This document shows positions 32,938-41,249 of a stretch of 64,000 nt of DNA, piece by piece. The notes beneath the pieces are model-generated. The model was not told the DNA's origin and did no database searches. It worked only from the letters and a program-made list of their open reading frames with translations. Origin of the DNA: JAFLCM01 sp046154665 (GTDB lineage Bacteria > Planctomycetota > Phycisphaerae > Phycisphaerales > UBA1924). The position numbers were made by a program, and so were the translations under genes. Numbering within the stretch: position 1 is the stretch's first letter; every line of letters starts with the position of its first letter. Location: assembly GCA_046154665.1 (NCBI GenBank), contig JBJXFG010000054.1, positions 1 to 64,000 on the forward strand, given 5' to 3'.

Positions 32938-34986
32938 CTACTCCTCCCCCACCCGCACCCGCCTCGACCCCGCCGCCGCGTCCGCGTTCATTCCGTGATC
33001 GCGGCACCAAGTCCCCACGTATTCGAGGAAGCGTGCGCCGAACTGCTCCAGCTTCTTCCGACCGATCCCCTTCACCGTCGCCAGTGATTCCATCGACGAC
33101 GGGCGCACGCGGCAGAGTTCTTCCAGCGTGGTATCAGCGAAGACGACGAAGGGCGGGACGCCCAGCTCGGCGGCGATCTCGCGGCGCAGGCCGCGGAGCG
33201 ACTCGAACAGCGCGGATTCGTCCTTCGACAGTTCGACCGCGGGGCCTTCCAAACCGCGCGCCCCCCCAACAGACCCGCCGCCTCCCCCACCACCGCCGCC
33301 CCCGCGCCCCGCGCGGGCCCGCGTCGGCTCCGTCACGGGTTCGCGCTTGGCTTCGAGCAGCCGCGCCCGGCGTGTGCCGTTCAAGAACTCTCGGCTCGTC
33401 CCCGTCATGGTGATGACCGGGTATTCGCCGCCCGACACCTGCAGCGCCCCGGCGTCGACCAGCTGGTGGACGCACGAGACGATCGTCTCTTTCGGCAGGT
33501 CACGGAGCAACGCGAACGTGGTCAGTCGATCGTGGCCGCGCTCGGTCACTTTCGGCGTCAGCTTGCCGCGGAGCACGTCGGCCACATGGCCCGCGCCGAA
33601 GTTCTGGCCCACGCGGTAGACGCACGAGATGATCTTCTGCGCCACCACGTGCGAGTCCGCGATCTCGTCGAGTTCGCCCAGGCACACATCGCACGCGCCG
33701 CAGCCCGAGGGCAACTCGGCGGGCGTGCTCGCTTGCTCGCCCACGGGAGCCAGATACGGCTGCCCGAAATACTCCGACAACCCCCGGTGCCGGCACCGCC
33801 CCGTGCTCACCACGCCCTTGATGTGGCGCAGCAGTTCGAGCTGGGCGGCGAGGCTCTCGGGGGTCGCGCCGGTCTCCGCCGCGGAGCGTTCCATGAGGTT
33901 GCGCCAGCGCTCGAAGTCGGCGGCGCTGTGCAGCAGGACGCACTCGCTGGGCAGGCCGTCACGGCCGGCGCGGCCGGTCTCCTGCTGGTAGTGCTCGACG
34001 CTCTTGGGGATGGCCGCGTGGATGACGCAGCGCACGTCGCCGCGGTCGATGCCCATGCCAAAGGCGACGGTGGCGCAGACGATGTTGAGCCGCTCGGCCT
34101 TGAACGCTTCGCTCACCTTCGTGCGCTGATCAGGGGTCATGCCAGCGTGGTAGGCCCGCGCGTCGAGGCCCTTGCCCGAGAGCGCATCGGCGAGGGCTTC
34201 AGTTTCCTTGCGGCTGATGCAGTAGACGATCGCCGCGCGGCCCTCGTGGCGCGCCAGCACGCGCGAGACCTGCTCGACCGCGCGGGTGCGCGGGATCACG
34301 CGGTAGGTGAGGTTGGGGCGGTCGAACCGGCCCACCAGCACCAGCGGGTTGCGCAGGCGCAGCTGCTTCGCGACATCCTCGCGCACCCGCGGCGTGGCGG
34401 TCGCGGTGTAGGCGTGCAGCGCTAGCCCGGGCAGGTGCTCGCGGAGTTCGGCCAGACGCCGGTACTCGGGGCGGAAATCGTGGCCCCACTGGCTGATGCA
34501 GTGGGCTTCATCCACCGCGATCGACCCGACGCGGTCGCCTAAACCGCGCAGCCACGAGATGGTGCCATCGAGCAGCAGGCGTTCGGGCGCGATGAGCAGC
34601 AGCTTGAGCGCGCCCGAGCGGGCATCAGAGCGGATGCGGGAGGCCTCGTCGGCGGGCACGTGGCTGTTCAGCGCCGCGGCCGGATAGCCCGCGAGCCGCA
34701 GCCCGCTGACCTGGTCCTGCATCAGCGCAATCAGGGGCGAAACCACGACCGTGAGCCTGCCGGTGAGCAGCGGCGGGACCTGGTAGCACAGCGATTTCCC
34801 GCCGCCGGTGGGCATGACGACGAGGCTGTCGCGCTGGTCGAGCGAGGCGCGGATGGCCTCGGCCTGCATGGGGCGGAGCGTGTCATAGCCCCAGACCGAG
34901 CGGATGACATCGATGAGCCGCTCGTCGCTCACCTCGGGCTCGTGGGAGCGGGGGCCGGGAGGTGTATCGACGTCGTGCGGCGGCAT
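32938..34986 (-). CDS. recQ: ATP-dependent DNA helicase RecQ
   Basis: 682 residues. Walker A is MPTGGGKS (58-65), the DEAH box is at 159-162 in VDEAHCISQWGHDFRPEY, and motif VI is QQETGRAGRDG. The RecQ-C-terminal zinc site is formed by RCRHRGL and GCGACDVC. A winged-helix domain (RGHDRLTTFALL...) follows, then a linker with a run of ten glycines. The HRDC domain (ESLRGLRREIAAELGVPPFV...TVKGIGRKKLEQFG) is at the C-terminus. It unwinds DNA 3'-5' in recombination repair. The start at MPPHD is chosen by homology. A perfect palindrome resembling a LexA site lies 95-120 bp upstream. Confidence 0.95.
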   Translation of the reverse strand: MPPHDVDTPPGPRSHEPEVSDERLIDVIRSVWGYDTLRPMQAEAIRASLDQRDSLVVMPTGGGKSLCYQVPPLLTGRLTVVVSPLIALMQDQVSGLRLAGYPAAALNSHVPADEASRIRSDARSGALKLLLIAPERLLLDGTISWLRGLGDRVGSIAVDEAHCISQWGHDFRPEYRRLAELREHLPGLALHAYTATATPRVREDVAKQLRLRNPLVLVGRFDRPNLTYRVIPRTRAVEQVSRVLARHEGRAAIVYCISRKETEALADALSGKGLDARAYHAGMTPDQRTKVSEAFKAERLNIVCATVAFGMGIDRGDVRCVIHAAIPKSVEHYQQETGRAGRDGLPSECVLLHSAADFERWRNLMERSAAETGATPESLAAQLELLRHIKGVVSTGRCRHRGLSEYFGQPYLAPVGEQASTPAELPSGCGACDVCLGELDEIADSHVVAQKIISCVYRVGQNFGAGHVADVLRGKLTPKVTERGHDRLTTFALLRDLPKETIVSCVHQLVDAGALQVSGGEYPVITMTGTSREFLNGTRRARLLEAKREPVTEPTRARAGRGGGGGGGGGGSVGGARGLEGPAVELSKDESALFESLRGLRREIAAELGVPPFVVFADTTLEELCRVRPSSMESLATVKGIGRKKLEQFGARFLEYVGTWCRDHGMNADAAAGSRRVRVGEE

Positions 34987-35080
34987 CGCGCGGAGTCTAT
35001 GAGGTTGGACAAACGACGTGCCACGCGACGGTCTCGGCGCGAGCGCTGTTCGAGCTCTTGCCACGCGCGCGGCGGCGGCC

Positions 35081-35106
35081 GCAGACTGTTCGTACGAACA
35101 GTCTGC
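35081..35106. promoter_or_regulatory. Perfect 26-bp palindrome, LexA-like operator candidate
   Basis: The half-site GCAGACTGTTCGT is followed directly by its exact reverse complement. The core is CTGT-N8-ACAG (CTG-N10-CAG), the spacing of the gammaproteobacterial LexA box. It lies in the 273-bp divergent region between recQ (start 34986) and the 831-aa secreted protein (start 35260). A terminator role is unlikely because both genes point away from it. Which regulator binds is inference. Confidence 0.6.
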
Positions 35107-35259
35107 GATCATCCTGCTGCGCGGCTGCGATTGTCCACAAAATCAGAAATCTCGATCTTGTATTCGTATTTTTTGAGAATCCAGCCCCTCCGCCGATAGC
35201 ATCAAACACGCGGGCGGATGGAGGGGCGCCCAGACACCACTGAAGAAAGGAGCAACGCC

Positions 35260-37755
35260 ATGAACCCCCGTCTCGCCAGCTTCGCAACGGCGACGCTCGC
35301 GGCGGTCGGCTCTGTTCGCGCCGACGCCCCGGGCGTCATCAACCTCGGCTTGCTGCCCGGTGACACCATCGTCGCCCCGGCGGTCAACAGCCAGTCCGAC
35401 ATCACCATCGCCAAGGGCGGCAGCACCTTCCTCGTCGCCTGGACCGACTATCGCGGGCGCAGCGCCGGCGGGCAGGCCGTGCAGAGTGACGGCGACATCT
35501 TCGCCGTCCGCCTCGACAGCGCCGGCAACGCCATCGACCCCTCGCCCTTCATGGTCGCCGGCGGCATGGGCCTGCAGCGCCGACCTGTGGTCGCCTGGAA
35601 CGGCTCGAACTGGATGGTCCTCTACATCTCGGAGGACCCCACCACGGGCTACTTCGAAGACCGCATCCGCGCCGTGCGCGTGTCGCCCGCGGGCGCGGTG
35701 CTTGATCCGGTGCCCATCTCGTTCCCGCCCTCGCAGTTTTCGCCTGATTCCATCGGCCTGAACCTCACCGGCCAGAACGGCAACTGGCTCGTGACGCGCT
35801 GCATCTACCACAGCGACGGCTACGGCACGTTCCTCGCCGGTCAGCGCCTCGACGCCAGCGGCACCCTGCTCGACACGACCCCGGTGACGCTCATCGACTG
35901 GGTCTACGGCACCACCCGCGCCATCGCCTCCAACGGCGAGTATCTCGTCGCCGGCCCCACGTGGAACGACAGCGCCGTCATTGCCGCTCGTCGCATCGGG
36001 CTCAACGGTCAGCCCATCGCCGCGGCGTTCCCGGTGCCGAGCCTCAACATCGCCGCCAACGGTACCGAGTACTACGTCGCCTGGATCAAGGACTACACCA
36101 ACCTCGTCGGCTCGCGCATGACGCCCACCGGCACCCTGCTCAACCCCGCGGGCACGGCGCTGTTCAGCAACTTCTCGGGCGACGTCTCGATGACTCACGA
36201 CGGCACCAACTGGTGGCTCGCGTGGACCGTTGCAAACTTCGCCCGCACGATGCGCGTCTCGCCCGCCGGTGCCGTGCTCGACCCCGGCGGCGTGGCGCTG
36301 CCGATCACCATCACCGGCAATGTCAACAACATCTATACGCCCGCACTCGTCGGGCGTCCTGGTGGCGGTGCCATGTTCACCTGGCACGACATGCGGGCCG
36401 CCGCGGGCAGCGACGCCAACGCCTACGCCCTCCCGCTGACGCCCTCGAACACCGCGGGCACGGAGCGCTGCATCTCCACGGGCACCACCAACCAGCGCAC
36501 CAGCGACGTGAGCGATGGCCCCGGCGGGACCGCCGCCGTCGTCTTCGTCAGCGAGGCCGCCAACGACGACCGCGTGCTAGTGCACCTGCTGAATGGCACC
36601 GGCGTGCCGGTCAGCCCCGAACCCATCGAGGTCTTCCGCGGCCCAACCGTCGGGCGCGCCTCGATTGCCTGGAACGGCTCGGTGTTCATGGTGACATGGG
36701 ACTCCGGCGTGTCGGGCCTGACTCCGACGCAGATCATGGCCCGGCGTCTGGCGCCCGGCGGCAGCTTCATCGACGCCGTCCCGTTCAACGTCATGCCCGG
36801 CTTCAACCCCGATGTCGGCGCTCTGGGCGATGACTTCCTCTTCGCCGCCTCGCGCTACGGCACCTACCCGCAATACATCGACCTGTGGGGCCGGCGCTAC
36901 GACGGCGCGACGGGCACGTTTACCGATGCTTCCTCGGTCTACCTCGCCGGTCTGTATGTGACCGGCTACAACCGCGTGCGTTCCGACGGTGCCAACTGGA
37001 TCGTGACCAGCGGCTCGATGTGGTCGCACGATTCCTCGCAGGGCGACGCGATTTATGTCACCGTTCCGCCTTCCGGCGCGCCCGCCGCCGCCCGCAACCC
37101 CACGCCTTACGCCGGCGGCTCGGGCGATCTCGATATCGCGTTTTCCGGCTCGAAGTACCTCTTCGTGTGGCGCAACAACACGCTGAGCAACGCCAACAAC
37201 TTCATCGCCGGGCGGATCATGAACCCTGACGGCACATTTGCCACCGGCGCGTTCACCATCGCCGAGGCCGCGGGGAGGCAGCTGCGTCCCACCGTCGGAT
37301 GGAACGGCGACGAGTTCATCGTGGCATGGGAGGATCAGCGCAACCAGGCCGCGTTCTTCGACGCCCGCACCGACGTCTTCTCGACGCGGGTCAGCGAAGC
37401 GGGCGTGGTCTCGGACCCCGCCGGCATCGGCGTGGTCTGCGGCACTGAGGGCGACCTCGGCCCCGCCCTGCTCGCCACCAGCGACGGCCGCACCCTCATC
37501 AGCACCACCCGCTTTACCCTGAGCAGCCCCATTGATTCGTACCGCGTCGGGCTCTCGGTGCTCGCCATGCCGTCGGTCCTGTGCACCGGCGACTTCAGCG
37601 GCGACCGCGCCGTCAACACCGACGACCTCGTCCTGCTGCTCGCGGGGTTCGGCCACAGCGTCGAGCCCCGCACCAACGGCGACATGACCGGCGACGGCGT
37701 CGTCAACACCAACGACCTCGCCGCGTTCCTCGCCGCCTTCGGTTCGGCCTGCTAG
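35260..37755 (+). CDS. Secreted beta-propeller-like protein with C-terminal dockerin pair
   Basis: 831 residues. A short signal (MNPRLASFATATLAAVGSVRA) is followed by repeated blades about 45-60 residues long with the motif W-N-G-x-x-W/F-x-V-x-W/Y, for example VAWNGSNWMVLYIS, IAWNGSVFMVTWDS and VGWNGDEFIVAWED. This suggests one or two beta-propellers. The C-terminus has two loops, GDFSGDRAVNTDDLVLLLAG and GDMTGDGVVNTNDLAAFLAA, ending FGSAC. Function unknown; the fold suggests binding. The ATG has AAAGGAG upstream with good spacing. Followed by hairpin terminators. Confidence 0.82.
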   Translation: MNPRLASFATATLAAVGSVRADAPGVINLGLLPGDTIVAPAVNSQSDITIAKGGSTFLVAWTDYRGRSAGGQAVQSDGDIFAVRLDSAGNAIDPSPFMVAGGMGLQRRPVVAWNGSNWMVLYISEDPTTGYFEDRIRAVRVSPAGAVLDPVPISFPPSQFSPDSIGLNLTGQNGNWLVTRCIYHSDGYGTFLAGQRLDASGTLLDTTPVTLIDWVYGTTRAIASNGEYLVAGPTWNDSAVIAARRIGLNGQPIAAAFPVPSLNIAANGTEYYVAWIKDYTNLVGSRMTPTGTLLNPAGTALFSNFSGDVSMTHDGTNWWLAWTVANFARTMRVSPAGAVLDPGGVALPITITGNVNNIYTPALVGRPGGGAMFTWHDMRAAAGSDANAYALPLTPSNTAGTERCISTGTTNQRTSDVSDGPGGTAAVVFVSEAANDDRVLVHLLNGTGVPVSPEPIEVFRGPTVGRASIAWNGSVFMVTWDSGVSGLTPTQIMARRLAPGGSFIDAVPFNVMPGFNPDVGALGDDFLFAASRYGTYPQYIDLWGRRYDGATGTFTDASSVYLAGLYVTGYNRVRSDGANWIVTSGSMWSHDSSQGDAIYVTVPPSGAPAAARNPTPYAGGSGDLDIAFSGSKYLFVWRNNTLSNANNFIAGRIMNPDGTFATGAFTIAEAAGRQLRPTVGWNGDEFIVAWEDQRNQAAFFDARTDVFSTRVSEAGVVSDPAGIGVVCGTEGDLGPALLATSDGRTLISTTRFTLSSPIDSYRVGLSVLAMPSVLCTGDFSGDRAVNTDDLVLLLAGFGHSVEPRTNGDMTGDGVVNTNDLAAFLAAFGSAC

Positions 37756-37761
37756 TCCGGC

Positions 37762-37830
37762 CGCCCGATCTTCGGGCGTTCATTCGGGCCGCGGCACTTC
37801 CCTGAGAGGAGCGCCGCGGCTCTTTCGTTT
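37762..37830 (+). terminator. Double hairpin terminator
   Basis: Two stems follow the 831-aa gene. The first is CGCCCGA-TCT-TCGGGCG followed by TTCATTC. The second is GCCGCGGC (37788-37795) paired with 37813-37820 and followed by TCTTTCGTTT. The second has the better U-rich tail. Confidence 0.7.
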
Positions 37831-37905
37831 GCGGCTCGAAGTTGGGCCCTACTGTTCTCCCCCCACGGCTCGCTCCACGACCTTGCCAACTGACGGAACA
37901 CACTC

Positions 37906-38676
37906 ATGCCCGACTTCCCGCAATACGCCGAACAAGGCCCCATCCCCGGCAAGCTCTTCATCGTCGAGGGGATCGACGGGTCGGGGAAGTCGACGCAGCT
38001 CGATCTGCTGAAGAAGTGGCTGATCGCGCAGGGATACTGCGTGAGCTTTTCGGAGTGGAACTCTTCGCCTCTGGTGCGGGAGACCACCAGCCTTGGGAAG
38101 ATGAAGCGGCTGCTGAGCCCGCAGACGTTCTGCCTGATCCACGCGGCGGACTTCGCGGACCGGTTCGAGCGGGCCATCCTGGCGCCGCTGCGGGCCGGGG
38201 CGATCGTGCTCGCCGACCGGTACATCTACACGGCCTTCGCGCGCGACGTGGCCCGCGGCGTCGACCCCGAGTACGTCCGACGCGTCTACCGCTTCGCGCC
38301 CAAACCCACCGCGGCGTTCTATTTCCGCGTGCCGCTGGGCGAAGCGCTACGGCGCATCCTCACCGGGCGGCCCGAACTGAAGTTCTACGAAGCGGGCATG
38401 GACCTGGGTCTGAGCGATGATCCGTACAAGAGCTTCGAGCAGTTTCAGGGGCGGATTCTGGATCAGTATGAGAAGATGGTCCCGGAGTTCGGGCTCAGCG
38501 TGATCGACGCGACGCTGCCCATCGCCGAGCAGCAAGCGCAGGTGCGAGGGCTGGTCGAGCCGCATCTTCGCGGCGTGCTGCGCCAACCGGTAAACCCCTA
38601 CGCGGCGGTGCTGCAGCACCAGGGCCTCACGGGGCGGTACCTCGAAGGCAAGGAATCGGATTGGTCGGGGGAGTGA
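37906..38676 (+). CDS. Thymidylate-kinase-like P-loop kinase
   Basis: 256 residues. It has an intact P-loop FIVEGIDGSGKSTQLDLL (GxDGxGKST at 22-30, K28), a DR motif (LADRYIYT) and a long C-terminal half. It is a paralogue of the protein at 20154-20948 (shared RGVDPxxxRxVYRFAP and GMD...DxYxSFEQFQ) but keeps the Walker Lys. The usual dTMP kinase lid and TMP-binding residues are not clearly conserved (for example SFSEWNSSPLVRETTS replaces the normal FxREPGGT segment), so the acceptor may not be dTMP. It stands alone between terminators, convergent with the thioredoxin gene. Confidence 0.8.
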   Translation: MPDFPQYAEQGPIPGKLFIVEGIDGSGKSTQLDLLKKWLIAQGYCVSFSEWNSSPLVRETTSLGKMKRLLSPQTFCLIHAADFADRFERAILAPLRAGAIVLADRYIYTAFARDVARGVDPEYVRRVYRFAPKPTAAFYFRVPLGEALRRILTGRPELKFYEAGMDLGLSDDPYKSFEQFQGRILDQYEKMVPEFGLSVIDATLPIAEQQAQVRGLVEPHLRGVLRQPVNPYAAVLQHQGLTGRYLEGKESDWSGE

Positions 38677-38688
38677 GCGCCCGGCCCT

Positions 38689-39330
38689 TCACGGCTGTTC
38701 CGCAAGCAGTGCCTCGACGGCGTCCTTGACGCGATCCGGCTTCAACCCCGCGGCGCGGACGATGCCCTTGCGATCCACCAGCACATAGAAAGGCCACCAC
38801 GTCACGCCGTGGGCGTGGGAGGACATCGATCGGAGGTCGGCGCCGGTGGGGTATTTCATGCCGTGGGCGCGAGCGGTCGAGGCCATGGATTCGGAGCCTT
38901 CGGTGCAGCAAATCCCGACGACCTCGACGCCCCGGGAGCGGTAGGTCTCGGCGATCTCGTTCGTCTTGGGGATGGCGGCCTTGCACGGGCCGCACCAGGT
39001 GGCCCAGAAGTCGATGACGATGATCTGACCGCGGAGGCCGCTCATGTCGCGGCGCGGTCCGACCCAGTCGCCGGTGCGGAGGGTTGGGGCGCGCTTGCCC
39101 TGGAGCTTCTGCAGTTCGGCCCACTTGCGGTCGTCGGTGCCGTTGATGAACCAATCGCGCGGAAAAGTGGCCCGGCGGTTGGCGACGGCCTCGATGCTCG
39201 CGCGGCCCGACACGGTGCGCGAATCGAGCAGCCCCGGGGCTTCGACGGCGGCGGGCGCGAGCAGCGCGAGCCCGAACGTGGAAGCGCTCACGGCGGCCAA
39301 GAAAACGACGTGTCGGTTGCGGGCGGCCAT
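38689..39330 (-). CDS. TlpA-like exported thioredoxin-fold protein
   Basis: 213 residues. An N-terminal signal or anchor (VVFLAAVSASTFGLALLAPA) precedes a redoxin domain with IIVIDFWATWCGPCKAAIPK; the active-site cysteines are C113 and C116. VGICCTEGSESM and GVTWWPFYVLVDRKGIV give the cis-Pro region as W-P-F. It probably reduces or exchanges disulfides outside the cytoplasmic membrane, as in cytochrome c maturation. GGAG lies eight bases before the ATG. It follows the solute-binding protein gene on the same strand with a REP-like palindrome between them. Confidence 0.85.
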   Translation of the reverse strand: MAARNRHVVFLAAVSASTFGLALLAPAAVEAPGLLDSRTVSGRASIEAVANRRATFPRDWFINGTDDRKWAELQKLQGKRAPTLRTGDWVGPRRDMSGLRGQIIVIDFWATWCGPCKAAIPKTNEIAETYRSRGVEVVGICCTEGSESMASTARAHGMKYPTGADLRSMSSHAHGVTWWPFYVLVDRKGIVRAAGLKPDRVKDAVEALLAEQP

Positions 39331-39478
39331 GGGGACGCTCCAAGAAATCGGGTGCCCAGAAAACCCGCGCCACCACGGGGCCGAAGGCTCACGCGCTCGC
39401 CCGGACGCAGAGAAGGTGTATCGGCGCTTGGAGCAGCAGCAGGTGAATTGCGGCGAAGTCGAATCGACGCCCGAACAG

Positions 39479-39562
39479 CGAGCCCGAGCGTGAGCGCGAG
39501 CGGGTTGGAAAACCGGGGATTCCGGTGTTTCAAAGGGCCCCGCCGCTGGCGCTCGGGGCTCG
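39479..39562. repeat. REP-like palindromic element
   Basis: Left arm CGAGCCCGAGCGTGAGCG (from 39479) and right arm CGCTGGCGCTCGGGGCTCG (ending about 39562) pair imperfectly over about 25 bp with a central 33-bp loop. Same family as 49318-49423 and the half-sites at 42550-42574 and 13-34. Confidence 0.75.
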
Positions 39563-39575
39563 TCGGCGGCGCATC

Positions 39576-41144
39576 TCACCCGCCTGACGCTGCCAGCCGC
39601 TCGACTTCCGCGTATTGCCCCCGGAAGAAGCGGATCCATCCCGCACGGATGCCCGGCATGCGGCCGTCGCGCTCGGCCTTGCGCCAGTCTTCGCGGATCG
39701 CCTTGTAGTTGGCGTCGTTGAAGGGCGTTGGCTGGCCGTTCATGTCCCAATCGGGGAGGCTGTCGAGGAGTGCTTCCATGCGGGCGAGCGTTTCGGTGCT
39801 CACGCCGCGGTCTTTGGCGCGGTTGTAGGCCGACCAGGCACGGATCAGTTCGGCGTGGGTGTCGATGCCGAAGGCGCCCATCATCGGGCCCACGGCGCTG
39901 CGCCAGCCTTTTTCTTTGACCGTGCTGGCCGCTTCGAAGGGGCTGGTCTTGTCGACCATGCGGTCGCGGAACTTTTCAAACAGATCGCGCTTCACCGCCA
40001 TGCGGCGGAGTTCGTACTGCGTCGGGCCCCAGGTGCCCGCGTCGGTGTCGTTCACCCCCGTCACGGACGCGGGGCGGGTGTGGAACTGCCACAGGGCTTG
40101 GCCGGGGTCGGAGAGACAGAACTCGATGAAGCGCTTGGCGATTTCGGGATTGGGACCGCCGCGCATGAGCGAGATCGGGTCGGCGTCGATGTAGACGACG
40201 CCAGGCGGGTCGATGTAGCCGACGCGGGAGTTTTCGGGGGTCTCGCCCGGCTTCATGACGGCCTGGGCCTGGAATCGGCCGTAATGCGAGATCGCCACGC
40301 CCATCGCCGCCTCGCCCTGCGACACGTCGAGCGGGACTTTGGGCGATGAGTTGGTGAAGGTGCGGCTGTTGGCGGCCATGCGGCGCAGGATTTTCCAACC
40401 GCGCTCCCAGCCGTAGTTGTTGAGGATGCTGTCGTAGAGCGTGGCGACGGACCCGGACTGGCGTGGGTCGGCGAGGGCGACCCAGCCGATGAGCTTGGCA
40501 TCGCACAGCTCTTCCCAGCGCGTAGGGTCGGGCATGCCGAGCTTGCACAGGATGTCGCGGTTGTAGACGATGCCGAAGCCCGAGGCGGCGGTGCCGATCC
40601 AGTATTGGCCGGGGTCGCCTTTGTCACGGTTTCCGGGGTCGTAAAGGAACCCCGCGCCGAGTTCGTTCTTGCCGAACCAGGCGTCGAGTTGCTGCTGCGG
40701 GAAGCCCGCGGAGATCGACATCGAGAGCGTCACGTCCTTCTCGCTGTTGGCGGGGCGGGCGGTGACGCCCTTCTTGGTCTCGTTGTGCTCGAAGGTGCCG
40801 CCGCCGAAGAACAGGTCGAAGGGGAGCGGCGCGAATCCCCGTGCGAGTTCGCCAGCGGGCGTGAGCTGGCCCGAGGCGATGGCACCCTGGTAGATGGCCT
40901 TGAGCTGCTTTTGAATGTCGCTGGTCCCGCCGGGGACGCGCCAGTCAATGACCACCGACTGGTTGAACGTGGCGCGGTGCCACTCATCGAAGACGCGGGC
41001 GAACTCGATGCGGATGGGCTCAACGTGCGGCGTGATGATGACGAGCCGCTGTGCGTCTTTGGGGGCGCGCGATTCGGGCGGGCGGACCGCAAAGGGCACG
41101 CCCAGGACGATCGCCATCGCAAAGAAAATGAGCCACTTGGCCAT
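39576..41144 (-). CDS. Extracellular solute-binding protein (ABC type, family 1)
   Basis: 522 residues. After a signal/anchor (MAKWLIFFAMAIVLGVPFAV) there is a type II periplasmic binding fold: LVIITPHVEPIRIEFARVFD, FFGGGTFEHNE, DPTRWEELCDAKLIGWVALA, and PDPGQ/SDPGQALWQ-like residues near 365. The pattern is closest to Fe(III)/putrescine-type binding proteins (AfuA/PotD-like) without a specific assignment. No permease or ATPase gene is adjacent; its neighbours are a polyferredoxin-TPR protein upstream and a TlpA-like protein downstream. The ATG at 41144 is used; upstream codons are part of a tandem inverted repeat. Confidence 0.8.
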   Translation of the reverse strand: MAKWLIFFAMAIVLGVPFAVRPPESRAPKDAQRLVIITPHVEPIRIEFARVFDEWHRATFNQSVVIDWRVPGGTSDIQKQLKAIYQGAIASGQLTPAGELARGFAPLPFDLFFGGGTFEHNETKKGVTARPANSEKDVTLSMSISAGFPQQQLDAWFGKNELGAGFLYDPGNRDKGDPGQYWIGTAASGFGIVYNRDILCKLGMPDPTRWEELCDAKLIGWVALADPRQSGSVATLYDSILNNYGWERGWKILRRMAANSRTFTNSSPKVPLDVSQGEAAMGVAISHYGRFQAQAVMKPGETPENSRVGYIDPPGVVYIDADPISLMRGGPNPEIAKRFIEFCLSDPGQALWQFHTRPASVTGVNDTDAGTWGPTQYELRRMAVKRDLFEKFRDRMVDKTSPFEAASTVKEKGWRSAVGPMMGAFGIDTHAELIRAWSAYNRAKDRGVSTETLARMEALLDSLPDWDMNGQPTPFNDANYKAIREDWRKAERDGRMPGIRAGWIRFFRGQYAEVERLAASGG

Positions 41145-41171
41145 GGCGAGAGGGTATCGGGGCCGGGGGGA

Positions 41172-41241
41172 AGTGGTCGAGTGGTCGAGTGGTCGAGTGC
41201 CACGGCACGTTTTCACTTGACCACTCGACCACTTGACCACT
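41172..41241. repeat. Inverted tandem repeat of an 8-bp unit
   Basis: Three copies of GTGGTCGA at 41173-41196 are mirrored by TGACCACT/CGACCACT units at 41214-41241. The two 28-bp arms are complementary at 26 of 28 positions with a 14-nt loop, a long hairpin between two same-strand genes. It lies just after the stop of the polyferredoxin gene (41250) and upstream of the solute-binding protein start. Confidence 0.85.
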
Positions 41242-41249
41242 TCTTCCCC

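Noticed and set aside
20154..38676. The two thymidylate-kinase-like genes as partners of viperin
   Set aside because: Bacterial viperins can be linked to nucleotide kinases, but these genes are 18 and 36 kb away in other contexts, so no link is claimed.
39576..41144. A complete ABC importer
   Set aside because: Only a solute-binding protein is present; the adjacent genes are a polyferredoxin and a thioredoxin-like protein, with no permease or ATPase in the window.
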